DNA of 46,886 nt, from contig JAFWOB010000207.1 of the NCBI GenBank assembly GCA_017510065.1, positions 1-46,886 of the forward strand, in the 5' to 3' direction. The first letter of the stretch is position 1. Each line of letters starts with the position of its first letter. The notes under the pieces are model-generated. The model saw only the letters and a program-made list of their open reading frames with translations. It was not told where the DNA came from and did not search any database. The position numbers and the translations under genes were made by a program. Shown here in pieces: positions 1-7,143 of this stretch. Origin of the DNA: Parasporobacterium sp. (GTDB lineage: Bacteria > Bacillota > Clostridia > Lachnospirales > Lachnospiraceae).

Positions 1-75
1 CTCATGATCAGTTTACTCATGTAACTTACTCTCTCCTGCTTTTTTGATTGTATCTGGCCGTTATCGTCCGCCCTG

Positions 76-951
76 TCAGCCCTTTACGGTCTGTACCAGC
101 TTTTCGATATAGGCCGGCGTGGTACCGCAGCAGCCTCCCACGATGCAGGCACCGGCTGCAACCAGCGCTTTCATATGCTCTGCGAAATCTTCCTCGCTCA
201 TATCATAGGTGACACTGCCGTCTGCCTGAGGAGTCGGAAGGCCCGCGTTTGGTTTGGCGATCAAAGGAAGATCCGTTGCCTTTCGCATGGCTTTTATAAG
301 GGGCAGGACCTTATCCGGTCCCGTGGAGCAGTTGATGCCCACCGCATCTGCGCCTTCTTCCGTCAGGACCTGGGCCGCATTTTCCGGCAGATCCCCGTAC
401 AGGGTCCTTCCGTTCGCTTCGAAGGATAAGGTTACCATAACAGGAAGATCGCAGATTTCCCGGATGGCGTGGACCGCTGCCCTGGCATCTTCCAGGCTGA
501 TCATGGTCTCTACCGCAAAAAGGTCCACTCCGGCATCCACCAGGATCTGGGCCTGCTCTTTGTATACGTCAACAGCTTCGTCAAAGCTCTCGTCATCATC
601 CGGATAGATGATCAGGCCTGTCATGGAGATATCGCCTGCCACCAGGGCCTTTCCGGCTGCTGCTTCTTTACTGGATTTTACATTTTCCGTATTGAGGGCT
701 GTGATCTCACCATCCTTATGGTATCCTTTCAGCCGCTCCCGGTTCGCTCCGAAGGTGGGCGCGATCAGGATCTGACTTCCGGCCTCCACATAGCCGCACT
801 GCAGTTCCTTCAATACGTCCGGATGATCCTTGATCCACTCTTCCGGACATACACCTTTCGGCATTCCGTGTGCCATCAGCCAGGAGCCGGTTGCACCGTC
901 ATAGATCGTAATGCCTTTTTCTGTCATTTGCCTGAATTCTTCTCTGGTCAT
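76..951 (-). CDS. homocysteine S-methyltransferase family protein
   Basis: A 291-residue zinc-dependent methyltransferase of the homocysteine-binding barrel family (as in BHMT and the N-terminal module of MetH). Zinc ligands are visible as Cys208 in GINCSTG and Cys274-Cys275 in GGCCGTTP, and the N-terminal YDGATGSWL motif is typical. It is a stand-alone barrel without the folate, cobalamin or activation modules of MetH, so the methyl donor cannot be read from the sequence. The expected product is methionine in the cytoplasm. The ATG is preceded by AGGAGAAAG at good spacing. It is the last gene before the left edge and is separated from the oxidoreductase operon by 215 bp holding a long inverted repeat. 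No SAM riboswitch was recognised upstream. The family call is firm; the methyl donor and physiological substrate are open. Confidence 0.88.
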   Translation of the reverse strand: MTREEFRQMTEKGITIYDGATGSWLMAHGMPKGVCPEEWIKDHPDVLKELQCGYVEAGSQILIAPTFGANRERLKGYHKDGEITALNTENVKSSKEAAAGKALVAGDISMTGLIIYPDDDESFDEAVDVYKEQAQILVDAGVDLFAVETMISLEDARAAVHAIREICDLPVMVTLSFEANGRTLYGDLPENAAQVLTEEGADAVGINCSTGPDKVLPLIKAMRKATDLPLIAKPNAGLPTPQADGSVTYDMSEEDFAEHMKALVAAGACIVGGCCGTTPAYIEKLVQTVKG

Positions 952-987
952 ATTCTTTCTCCTATCATTCTAGAATTCCGCAACAAT

Positions 988-1054
988 TTCGGTTACGCAG
1001 AGATTTTTAATCGTTGCTGACATGTATTATATCAAAAATCTTTGCGTAACCGAA
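988..1054. promoter_or_regulatory. 21-bp inverted repeat enclosing a TATAAT box
   Basis: Arms 988-1008 and 1034-1054 are complementary over 21 bp with one G-T mismatch and are separated by 25 bp. Read on the minus strand, the spacer carries TATAAT (1026-1031) about 75 bp upstream of the methyltransferase ATG, with no good -35 box. The arms therefore flank the probable -10 element. They may be an operator, or an RNA hairpin if transcribed from further upstream. A T-rich stretch follows the right arm on the plus strand. The repeat is seen directly; the regulatory role is inferred. Confidence 0.55.
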
Positions 1055-1116
1055 CCTGTTTTTTTCTGTCAGATTCCTATTGTGCAGATTTAGGCATCGG
1101 CCGGTAATTGTTTTAC

Positions 1117-1146
1117 GAGGCCGGAGCTTTTAAAAACCCCGGCCTC
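1117..1146 (-). terminator. GC-rich hairpin after the oxidoreductase gamma gene
   Basis: GAGGCCGG (1117-1124) pairs with CCGGCCTC (1139-1146) across a 14-nt loop, 20 bp beyond the gamma subunit stop codon. On the minus strand no T-run follows the stem directly, so this may be a weak or processed 3' end rather than a classical intrinsic terminator. Confidence 0.35.
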
Positions 1147-1166
1147 ATAGCTGAAAGATCGTAAGA

Positions 1167-1715
1167 TTATTTCTTCTGTGCCCTTCCGATCTCGATGCCC
1201 TTCTTGAAAGCATCTACGTTCGGCGGGATCAGTTTCGGTTTATTCTCGAATTTGTGCTCGATTCCCTTGATGATTACCTCTTCCGGAACCGCATCCGTGT
1301 ATCCTACATAAACGCCCAGCATAATGACATTCAATGCTCTGTCATTGCCCATATCAAGAGCCATCTGGGTTACAGGAGCGGAGATCACGTTGACATCGTC
1401 CCTGTCAATAGGATCGGTTACGATCGTGCTGTTGATGAACAGGTTTCCGCCCGGTTTGACATTCTTCAGGAATGCATGAAGGGACGGGCCGTTCATAACG
1501 ATCAGGTCTTCAACATTGTAGCAGACCGGAGCGCCGATCTCATCGTCAGAGATCACGACGAAGCAGTTTGCCGTGCCGCCGCGCATTGCAGCGCCGTAAG
1601 ACGGGAAGAAGGAAACCTTAAGGTCTGTTGCATCACAGGTTGCTTCCGCAAGAAGCTTACCCATAGTCATAACACCCTGGCCACCGAATCCGGCCATCAT
1701 AATATTTCTTTCCAT
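1167..1715 (-). CDS. 2-oxoacid:ferredoxin oxidoreductase gamma subunit
   Basis: A 182-residue protein of the pyruvate/2-ketoisovalerate ferredoxin oxidoreductase gamma family. The N-terminal glycine-rich motif GFGGQGVMTMGKLLAEA is diagnostic. In these complexes the gamma domain contacts coenzyme A and the alpha subunit. It is the last gene of the alpha-beta-gamma set: two bases separate its ATG from the beta stop, and the AGGAGG ribosome site lies inside the beta reading frame, suggesting translational coupling. Subunit order with a separate small ferredoxin is that of four-subunit VOR/KOR enzymes. The family is certain; substrate specificity is not. Confidence 0.92.
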   Translation of the reverse strand: MERNIMMAGFGGQGVMTMGKLLAEATCDATDLKVSFFPSYGAAMRGGTANCFVVISDDEIGAPVCYNVEDLIVMNGPSLHAFLKNVKPGGNLFINSTIVTDPIDRDDVNVISAPVTQMALDMGNDRALNVIMLGVYVGYTDAVPEEVIIKGIEHKFENKPKLIPPNVDAFKKGIEIGRAQKK

Positions 1716-1717
1716 GT

Positions 1718-2476
1718 TTAAGCCTCCTCTTTATCCTTGTCTCTGTATACACCCAGCGGGAATTCTTCAAACATCTTCTCTCTTAAGAAGGTCAGAGCTT
1801 CCTTCGCTGTATAACCCCAGTTGGTCGGGCAGGATGTTACGACTTCTACCAGAGAGAAGCCTTTGCCGTCGATCTGGTTCTGGAACGCCTGCTTGATGTA
1901 CTTACGGGTCTTGATAACATTCTGCGGGGTATCTACAGCCGTTCTTACCAGGAACTGCGGTGTCTTCAGCTGTGACAGCAGTTCGCAGACATGCATCGGA
2001 TATCCGTGCTCCTCTACCTTTCTTCCGAAAGGAGCTGTGGTAGCTTTCATACCGATCAGTGTGGTGGGAGCCATCTGGCCGCCGGTCATACCATAGATAC
2101 CGTTGTTGATGAAGATAACGGTAAAGTTCTCGCCTCTGTTGGCTGCGGAGACGGTCTCGTCGAGGCCGATGGAAGCCAGGTCACCGTCGCCCTGATAGGT
2201 GTAGACCAGGGATTCCGGAGAGCATCTCTTCACGCCGGTAGCTACCGCGCAGGCTCTGCCGTGGGCAGCGATGATAACATCGTGGGATACGAACTGCTGA
2301 CCCAGACCGCAGCAGCCGACACCTTCTACTCTGACCAGTTTGTCCAGCATACCAAGTTCCTGAACAACTTCGCCGACCAGCTTATGAACAGTACCATGCA
2401 TGCATCCCGGACAGAAACCGGAAATGACATCCGGCATTACGCCCAATGTTTTTTCATATACTTTTTTCTCAGCCAT
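1718..2476 (-). CDS. 2-oxoacid:ferredoxin oxidoreductase beta subunit (TPP-binding)
   Basis: A 252-residue thiamine-pyrophosphate subunit. The TPP/magnesium motif is visible as GDGDLASIG (97-105) followed by IFINNGIYGMTGGQ (about 121-134). Cysteines at 22 and 25 (FCPGC) and at 55-56 match positions that bind a 4Fe-4S cluster in this family. It decarboxylates the 2-oxoacid and passes electrons to ferredoxin. Its ATG overlaps the alpha stop by one base (TAATG), and the AAGGAGG site is inside the alpha gene, so the two are probably translationally coupled. A 2-ketoglutarate or pyruvate enzyme cannot be excluded, but the partner alpha subunit resembles VorB. Confidence 0.92.
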   Translation of the reverse strand: MAEKKVYEKTLGVMPDVISGFCPGCMHGTVHKLVGEVVQELGMLDKLVRVEGVGCCGLGQQFVSHDVIIAAHGRACAVATGVKRCSPESLVYTYQGDGDLASIGLDETVSAANRGENFTVIFINNGIYGMTGGQMAPTTLIGMKATTAPFGRKVEEHGYPMHVCELLSQLKTPQFLVRTAVDTPQNVIKTRKYIKQAFQNQIDGKGFSLVEVVTSCPTNWGYTAKEALTFLREKMFEEFPLGVYRDKDKEEA

Positions 2477-3555
2477 TACAGCACCTCCTTGATAAGCTGA
2501 CGGGCACCTTCCAGTACCTGTTCATTGGTCAACAGCTGTCCGCCGGATCTTCTGCATTCATTGATCGGGCATCTTCCCTGGACAGCGTGATCGATATCCC
2601 ATCTCATCTGAGCCGGGATAGACATTTCCACATCCAGGATACCCTTCACCTGATTGAAATCAAGACTGCTGAAGGCTTCATACGGGAACGGGGATACGGT
2701 GATCGGACGGATCATACCTGCCTTGATCCCTTCTGCTCTCAGCTGCTTCACAACCGCTCTGGAGATACGGGCAGAGATTCCATATGCCGCAAAGATGATC
2801 TCCGCATCATCTGTCAGATATTTCTCTACACGGACATCCTTATCCCATGTAGCATACATTTTTTCTGCTTCTTTGTTGGCGATCTCCTGGCCTGTTCCGA
2901 CACTGCCCGGGAAGCAGAAATGCTGCTTGCACGGCTCATGTCCGGTACATGCCTTGTCAGCGAATTTCGCCTTCATGGCCTTGATGTCCTCATCGGTCTT
3001 CATCGGAGGAAGCACAACAGGCTCCATCATGGTTCCGATCACGCCGTCGGTAAGGACCAGCACCGGGTTGTTGTCTCTCTGTGCCAGTTCGAAGGCTTCA
3101 TAAACCATATCCACGCACTCCTGGACAGTAGCCGGAGCCAGAACGATCATACGGAAGCCGCCGTTTCCGGATGCCTTGGTAGCCTGCAGATAGTCCTGCT
3201 GTGCAGGCTGGATCGCGCCGATACCCGGGCCGCCTCTCTGAACGTTGACATATACCACCGGCAGTCTTGCAGATGCGCAGTAGGAAACGCCTTCACTGTA
3301 AAGACTGATACCGCAGGAAGAGGAGGAACTCATCGCCGGTGTTCCGGTCGCTGCAGCTCCGTAAAGCATGTTGACAGAAGCAACTTCGCTCTCACCCTGT
3401 ACAAACACGCCGCCGACTTCCGGCATTCTTCTTGCAAAATATTCAGGAATCTCATTCTGCGGAGTAATAGGATAGCCCGCAAAGAAACGACATCCTGCTC
3501 TGACACCTGCTTCAGCGATCGCTTCGCAGCCTTTCATAAACACACGTTCTGCCAT
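2476..3555 (-). CDS. vorB: 2-oxoacid:ferredoxin oxidoreductase alpha subunit, VorB type
   Basis: A 359-residue alpha subunit of a 2-oxoacid:ferredoxin oxidoreductase. It begins with the pyrimidine-domain motif GYPITPQNEIPEY (about 28-40) and carries the EGESE-like GESEVASVNMLYGAAATG segment (about 54-71). Length and sequence fit the subunit commonly annotated as 3-methyl-2-oxobutanoate dehydrogenase VorB, which oxidises branched-chain 2-oxoacids to acyl-CoA. The ATG follows AAGGAGGAGG. The gene sits between a two-cluster ferredoxin and the beta subunit, giving the order delta-alpha-beta-gamma. Specificity for branched-chain substrates is inferred from family resemblance and agrees with the nearby butyrate kinase and branched-chain amino-acid transporter. 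Confidence 0.9.
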   Translation of the reverse strand: MAERVFMKGCEAIAEAGVRAGCRFFAGYPITPQNEIPEYFARRMPEVGGVFVQGESEVASVNMLYGAAATGTPAMSSSSSCGISLYSEGVSYCASARLPVVYVNVQRGGPGIGAIQPAQQDYLQATKASGNGGFRMIVLAPATVQECVDMVYEAFELAQRDNNPVLVLTDGVIGTMMEPVVLPPMKTDEDIKAMKAKFADKACTGHEPCKQHFCFPGSVGTGQEIANKEAEKMYATWDKDVRVEKYLTDDAEIIFAAYGISARISRAVVKQLRAEGIKAGMIRPITVSPFPYEAFSSLDFNQVKGILDVEMSIPAQMRWDIDHAVQGRCPINECRRSGGQLLTNEQVLEGARQLIKEVL

Positions 3556-3569
3556 TTTTTACCTCCTCC

Positions 3570-3782
3570 TTACTGTCTCCACACTTCAATTGCCGATTCC
3601 GGGCAGATCTGCGCGCACATTGCACAGCCGATGCAGTCTTCCGGATTGGCCGATACTACATACGGATAACCTTTTGAGTTAACCTTCTCGCCGACAGCGA
3701 GACAATTCTTGGGGCATGAAATTACACAGTATTCACAGGACTTGCAGAATTCTGTCGCAATTTCCACTCTTCCTTTCGCCAT
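3570..3782 (-). CDS. 2x[4Fe-4S] ferredoxin / oxidoreductase delta subunit
   Basis: A 70-residue bacterial-type ferredoxin with two CxxCxxCxxxC clusters: Cys13, 16, 19, 23 and Cys50, 53, 56, 60, the last followed by Pro. It most likely acts as the delta subunit that relays electrons from the TPP/FeS core of the adjacent oxidoreductase to free ferredoxin. The start is fixed by AAGGAGG eight bases upstream. Only 14 bp separate it from the alpha gene, and it follows the P-loop ATPase gene on the same strand. The small size and isolated reading frame argue against a longer iron-sulfur protein. Confidence 0.92.
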   Translation of the reverse strand: MAKGRVEIATEFCKSCEYCVISCPKNCLAVGEKVNSKGYPYVVSANPEDCIGCAMCAQICPESAIEVWRQ

Positions 3783-3821
3783 CTCACTTCCTCCTTAAGA
3801 TGATATAAAAATTGTCTTTAT

Positions 3822-4523
3822 TCAATCAACCCATTCATAGGTCAGATAAAGATTGATCGGGATCAGATGTTTGTCTGTCCTGTCCTTGACTGCTTCGTAA
3901 ATTCCCTTCCTTACGCAGGCGCTGTTCACGGTTGTGAGCCCGTCGAACAGTTCATCTATCTTATCCAGTCCCTGAATGAATTCATCTTCGGTTGTCATGT
4001 AACCCAGATTCGGGTTGCCGAGCACATAGATATGGTCCAGACGGATCGACTTCAGGATATGGGACATGGTCCCGTCAACACCCTCCAGGCTTCTGGTCCA
4101 TGGCCTGTAGGAATTGACGATATAGACAGGGACCGAATCTTCCTTTGCCAGAAGATCGCTGTAACTTCCCGCGAATTTCGCCGCCTGATGCCCGCCGCCG
4201 ATATCCAGCAGCGTATAGCCGTCTCCATAAAGAGAAGCCCGCACGCCGCCTACGGAAGTAGGAGCATCCTGGAACTGTTCCTGAAAATGAATGTCTACGC
4301 CGTCCCTGGCAAATGCTTCCTGCATATCCCTGGAACGAAACAGAGGCTTTGTCTGGTCCAGGTCAAAAAGGTCCACCTTCCGGCCGGTCCTTTCCGCCAG
4401 CATATGAGCAATATTCAAGATGATCTCACTCTTGCCGCTTCCCGCCTCACCGATGAAGACAAAGTTCTTCTTTTCCTTCATCAGCTGCTCAAACGTCTTA
4501 TCACTTTCGTAAAATAATTCCAT
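3822..4523 (-). CDS. P-loop ATPase of unknown role, first gene of the oxidoreductase operon
   Basis: A 233-residue nucleotide-binding protein. The Walker A motif GEAGSGKS is at 25-32, followed by a DLFDLDQTKP segment that resembles the start of deviant-Walker/SIMIBI-class ATPases, and LLDIGGGHQAAKF further on. The reading frame extends 19 codons upstream, but the ATG chosen here (4523) has AAGGAGT at good spacing and lies downstream of the promoter at 4552-4580. The gene is 39 bp upstream of the ferredoxin gene and is probably co-transcribed with the oxidoreductase. A role in cofactor insertion or maturation is possible but is only a guess from context. Confidence 0.75.
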   Translation of the reverse strand: MELFYESDKTFEQLMKEKKNFVFIGEAGSGKSEIILNIAHMLAERTGRKVDLFDLDQTKPLFRSRDMQEAFARDGVDIHFQEQFQDAPTSVGGVRASLYGDGYTLLDIGGGHQAAKFAGSYSDLLAKEDSVPVYIVNSYRPWTRSLEGVDGTMSHILKSIRLDHIYVLGNPNLGYMTTEDEFIQGLDKIDELFDGLTTVNSACVRKGIYEAVKDRTDKHLIPINLYLTYEWVD

Positions 4524-4551
4524 GTATCGGACTCCTTCATATAACTTAAAT

Positions 4552-4580
4552 ATTGTATCCCAAAAAATACAGTTTAACAA
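4552..4580 (-). promoter_or_regulatory. sigma-A-type promoter of the oxidoreductase operon
   Basis: Read on the minus strand: TTGTTA (4580-4575), a 17-bp spacer, TACAAT (4557-4552), about 28 bp before the ATPase ATG. A perfect 15-bp palindrome (4575-4589) overlaps the -35 box, suggesting control by a dimeric regulator. The region 4524-4833 holds no gene: only this promoter, the Rex-like site and a hairpin. Confidence 0.65.
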
Positions 4581-4583
4581 CTG

Positions 4584-4601
4584 TTGTTATGAGAATAACT
4601 A
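4584..4601. promoter_or_regulatory. candidate Rex operator upstream of the oxidoreductase operon
   Basis: TTGTTA-N6-TAACTA matches 11 of 12 defined positions of the clostridial Rex consensus TTGTTA-N6-TAACAA. It lies immediately upstream of the -35 box of the minus-strand promoter. Rex represses fermentation genes when NADH is low, which would suit a ferredoxin-reducing enzyme. No rex gene is in the window, so the link is inference. Confidence 0.45.
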
Positions 4602-4731
4602 TAACGTTTTTTTTAAAAGGTTGAAGAGATATGATGATTTTGACTATAAGAAAGTCCTGCAGATTGGACATATTGCATGATGAGCTTCTGTGCTGCGCAA
4701 AAAACTCTTTCGGATATATTTTTCTGCAGAC

Positions 4732-4776
4732 AGAGAATACACCGTCACACATGACTGTGCAGACGGTGCATTCTCT
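4732..4776 (-). terminator. hairpin downstream of the flavodoxin-like gene
   Basis: Two arms of 15 bases with one mismatch (4732-4746 and 4762-4776) enclose a 15-nt loop, 58 bp beyond the flavodoxin-like stop codon. No long T-run follows, so termination is plausible but not assured. It separates this gene from the next promoter on the same strand. Confidence 0.45.
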
Positions 4777-4833
4777 GGTTTCTTCACATTATATAGAAGG
4801 GAACTAGCCTCTCTTTGCCTCTTTTTGCTTTGC

Positions 4834-5778
4834 TCAGATCGTCGGGAACTTGATCTCTTTGTATTTGTTGATCGTCTCCTTGACTTCCGGTTCTTCCGCC
4901 ATTCTCTTCATGAAATCGATCCTGGTCGCCACGATCTCATCCAGATGGTAGCCTCTTGCCTCATCCTCGTTCCTGTCTCTGCAAAGTCCGTTCTCTACCA
5001 GAACAAACTTGCCGTCCTTCAGCTCCAGGCCGGCACCGCAGACTGCACATTCATACGGGAACTTGATGCCGTCCCAGTGAACATCGCCTCTGAAGACCAG
5101 GCCGCCATGGCAGTTCGGGCACAGACCGAAGTCCGGATCGCCCATCCATTTGCGCTCTTCCACCGGTGTCTTGATGCATTCCACGATATTCTGGCCCATC
5201 TTGCGGACTCTCTCGAGATGATCCGGACGGATCACAATATTGCCGGGACGTCCGACTCTGGTGACCATATACTGGTCAACAACCCGTACGGAAGTGGTAA
5301 ACATGGTAGCGCTCAGAGCTTCAAGGCTCAGGCCCTGCCAGTCATGGCAGGAACCGCCGACAGCGATCAGACCAGCAACCATGTGCGGATTCTCTTTGAC
5401 CTGTCCGATCTTGATGCGGAATGCCAGCTCATATGCCAGGAATCTCTGGGCAAATCTCAGATACAGGGAGGACGGCAGCAGATCGTAGGTCGGGCATCCG
5501 AGGATCAGACCATTGCAGCTCTGGAACACATCCATGATCCTGTCCATATCATCTTTGTTCTTCAATACACAGCCGGGATAATCCTCTCTCTTGCCCATCA
5601 TGACGTCGCCCATCATCATGGTGCAGGACTCGCATCCTGTACAGGGCAGAATGTTATAATCAAACAGATTGATAAAGATTACCTCTGCACCGGCTTCCTG
5701 ACATGCCAAAAGAGCTTCTTTTACAGCAATATCAGAGTTTCCGTTATGCCTGCCGGCACTGATTCCTAAAACTTTCAT
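4834..5778 (-). CDS. flavodoxin / NADPH-dependent FMN reductase family protein with zinc ribbon
   Basis: A 314-residue cytoplasmic flavoprotein. The N-terminus MKVLGISAGRHNGNSDI is the FMN phosphate-binding loop of the NADPH-dependent FMN reductase fold, and GCPTYDLLPSS (about 98-108) is the second flavin contact. A cysteine cluster LPCTGCESC follows the third strand, as in iron-sulfur flavoproteins. About residues 215-255 carry a CPNCHGG...CAVCGAG pair that looks like a rubredoxin- or zinc-ribbon-type knuckle. The ATG has GGAGAGGG upstream. It is monocistronic by appearance and adjoins ferredoxin-linked genes, so an electron-transfer role is reasonable. Substrate unknown. Confidence 0.75.
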   Translation of the reverse strand: MKVLGISAGRHNGNSDIAVKEALLACQEAGAEVIFINLFDYNILPCTGCESCTMMMGDVMMGKREDYPGCVLKNKDDMDRIMDVFQSCNGLILGCPTYDLLPSSLYLRFAQRFLAYELAFRIKIGQVKENPHMVAGLIAVGGSCHDWQGLSLEALSATMFTTSVRVVDQYMVTRVGRPGNIVIRPDHLERVRKMGQNIVECIKTPVEERKWMGDPDFGLCPNCHGGLVFRGDVHWDGIKFPYECAVCGAGLELKDGKFVLVENGLCRDRNEDEARGYHLDEIVATRIDFMKRMAEEPEVKETINKYKEIKFPTI

Positions 5779-5829
5779 ATATATCCCTCTCCTTACTTAA
5801 TAAACCTCATGATAGTGAAGCACGGACAC

Positions 5830-5858
5830 ATTGTACCATTGTATAAAACTTCATGCAA
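5830..5858 (-). promoter_or_regulatory. promoter of the flavodoxin-like gene
   Basis: On the minus strand TTGCAT (5858-5853), 17-bp spacer, TACAAT (5835-5830), about 52 bp upstream of the ATG. Spacing is ideal for the vegetative sigma factor. Confidence 0.6.
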
Positions 5859-5983
5859 TATTAATAATGTATTGAAGTATGTATTTTTGTTAGATTCTGT
5901 CAAATTATTACGATTCTGTTTCTTTCTGTCCTGCCGGCCGTCATGTTTCCTGCCCTGTTCCGCCCTGTATACAGCGCCGCTTC

Positions 5984-6012
5984 TTGAAAGCAGCCCCGAT
6001 CACTGTTATAGT
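5984..6012 (+). promoter_or_regulatory. promoter of the aldo/keto reductase gene
   Basis: TTGAAA (5984-5989), 17-bp spacer, TATAGT (6007-6012), about 41 bp upstream of the ATG. The -10 box is embedded in an 18-bp perfect dyad (6003-6020), so a bound repressor would block RNA polymerase. Confidence 0.65.
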
Positions 6013-6020
6013 TATAACAG
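6003..6020. promoter_or_regulatory. candidate Rex operator over the aldo/keto reductase -10 box
   Basis: CTGTTA-N6-TAACAG is a perfect 18-bp dyad and matches 10 of 12 defined positions of the Rex consensus TTGTTA-N6-TAACAA, with one symmetrical outer change per half. It covers the -10 box. It shares an 11-base stretch with the region around the site at 4584-4601. Confidence 0.5.
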
Positions 6021-6053
6021 CAATACAGATGATCATCACGGAAAGGAGTCCAT

Positions 6054-7079
6054 ATGCGATACATAAAGATGGGAAACACCGGGCTTACTGCCACTGCCCC
6101 TGCTCTCGGGTGCCTTCCTTTGCAGCGATGCACCACGGAAGATGCCGTGAAGTTGATCCGCAGGGCTTATGAAGGCGGCATCCGGTTTTATGATACAGCC
6201 AATGCCTATACCGACAGTGAATACAAGATCGGCCTGGCGCTTCATGACGTCCGTTCGGAGATCGTGATCGCCACCAAGAGCCAGACGACAGACAAAGAAG
6301 GGACCTGGAAAAATATCCGCAACAGCCTTAAGATGCTGCAGACAGATTATCTGGATCTGTTCCAGTTCCATTGTGTCAGCAAGATGCCTGACCGAAATGA
6401 TCCGAACGGTGCTTTCGCCGCTGCTCTGGAAGCTAAGGAACAGGGGCTTATCAGGCACATCGGCGTGACGGCACATCTGATCGAAGTGGCGGAACAATGC
6501 GTTGAAAGCGGCTGGTTCGAAACGCTCCAGTTTCCGTTCTCCTATATTTCCGCACAGCGGGATCTGGATCTTGCCAGAAAATGCGAAGAAAAAGGCATGG
6601 GCTTCATCGCCATGAAAGGCCTGGCCGGCGGACTGATCACCAACGTGGATGCCTGCCACGCCTTTATGAAACAGTACCCCAACGTAGTCCCGATCTGGGG
6701 AGTCCAGACGATGGAAGAGATGGAACAGTGGCTGGACGCAGACCGCAGGGATCCGGAAATGAACGAAGAACTCCGGGCACAGATCGAGGAGGACCGTAAA
6801 GCGCTGGCCGGCAATTTCTGCCGGGGATGCGGCTACTGTCTGCCCTGCCCCGTTGAAATTCCGATCAACAACGCCGCCCGCATGAACATGCTCCTTCGCC
6901 GCTCGCCTTATAAACCGTATATGTCCGACGAATGGCATGAAAAGATGAACCGCATCAACGACTGTCTGGAATGCGGCACCTGCGCTTCCCGGTGTCCTTA
7001 CCAGCTGGACACCCCGCAGCTGTTGAAATATATGCTGAAGGACTACAACGAATTCTACGAACTTCACAAAAATGACTGA
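6054..7079 (+). CDS. aldo/keto reductase with C-terminal [4Fe-4S] ferredoxin motifs
   Basis: A 341-residue protein with an N-terminal aldo/keto reductase barrel. The catalytic tetrad is recognisable as Asp47, Tyr52, Lys75 and His106. After about residue 250 come two cysteine clusters: Cys256, 259, 262, 265 and Cys304, 307, 310, 314, each followed by Pro or ending in CP. Such fusions occur in anaerobes and may couple the barrel to ferredoxin rather than, or as well as, NAD(P)H. The start has GAAAGGAG six bases upstream. It is followed after 64 bp by butyrate kinase with its own promoter. The physiological substrate cannot be told. Confidence 0.88.
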   Translation: MRYIKMGNTGLTATAPALGCLPLQRCTTEDAVKLIRRAYEGGIRFYDTANAYTDSEYKIGLALHDVRSEIVIATKSQTTDKEGTWKNIRNSLKMLQTDYLDLFQFHCVSKMPDRNDPNGAFAAALEAKEQGLIRHIGVTAHLIEVAEQCVESGWFETLQFPFSYISAQRDLDLARKCEEKGMGFIAMKGLAGGLITNVDACHAFMKQYPNVVPIWGVQTMEEMEQWLDADRRDPEMNEELRAQIEEDRKALAGNFCRGCGYCLPCPVEIPINNAARMNMLLRRSPYKPYMSDEWHEKMNRINDCLECGTCASRCPYQLDTPQLLKYMLKDYNEFYELHKND

Positions 7080-7104
7080 CAGCAAAAATAAAGTCTGTTA
7101 TAAT
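7076..7104 (+). promoter_or_regulatory. promoter of butyrate kinase
   Basis: CTGACA (7076-7081), 17-bp spacer, TATAAT (7099-7104) with a TGn extension before the -10 box. The -35 overlaps the stop codon of the preceding gene. A strong vegetative promoter by appearance. Confidence 0.7.
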
Positions 7105-7143
7105 TTTTCCGTAACTTAGGATCACATTATTTGGAGGGTAAAA

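Noticed and set aside
952-1166. SAM or S-box riboswitch upstream of the homocysteine methyltransferase
   Set aside because: The region has one long simple inverted repeat and no multi-branched aptamer pattern.
2446-3669. Long plus-strand open frame (407 codons) opposite vorB
   Set aside because: It is the antisense shadow of a clearly conserved gene, has no family motif, and has Cys/His/Ser-rich composition typical of reversed coding DNA.
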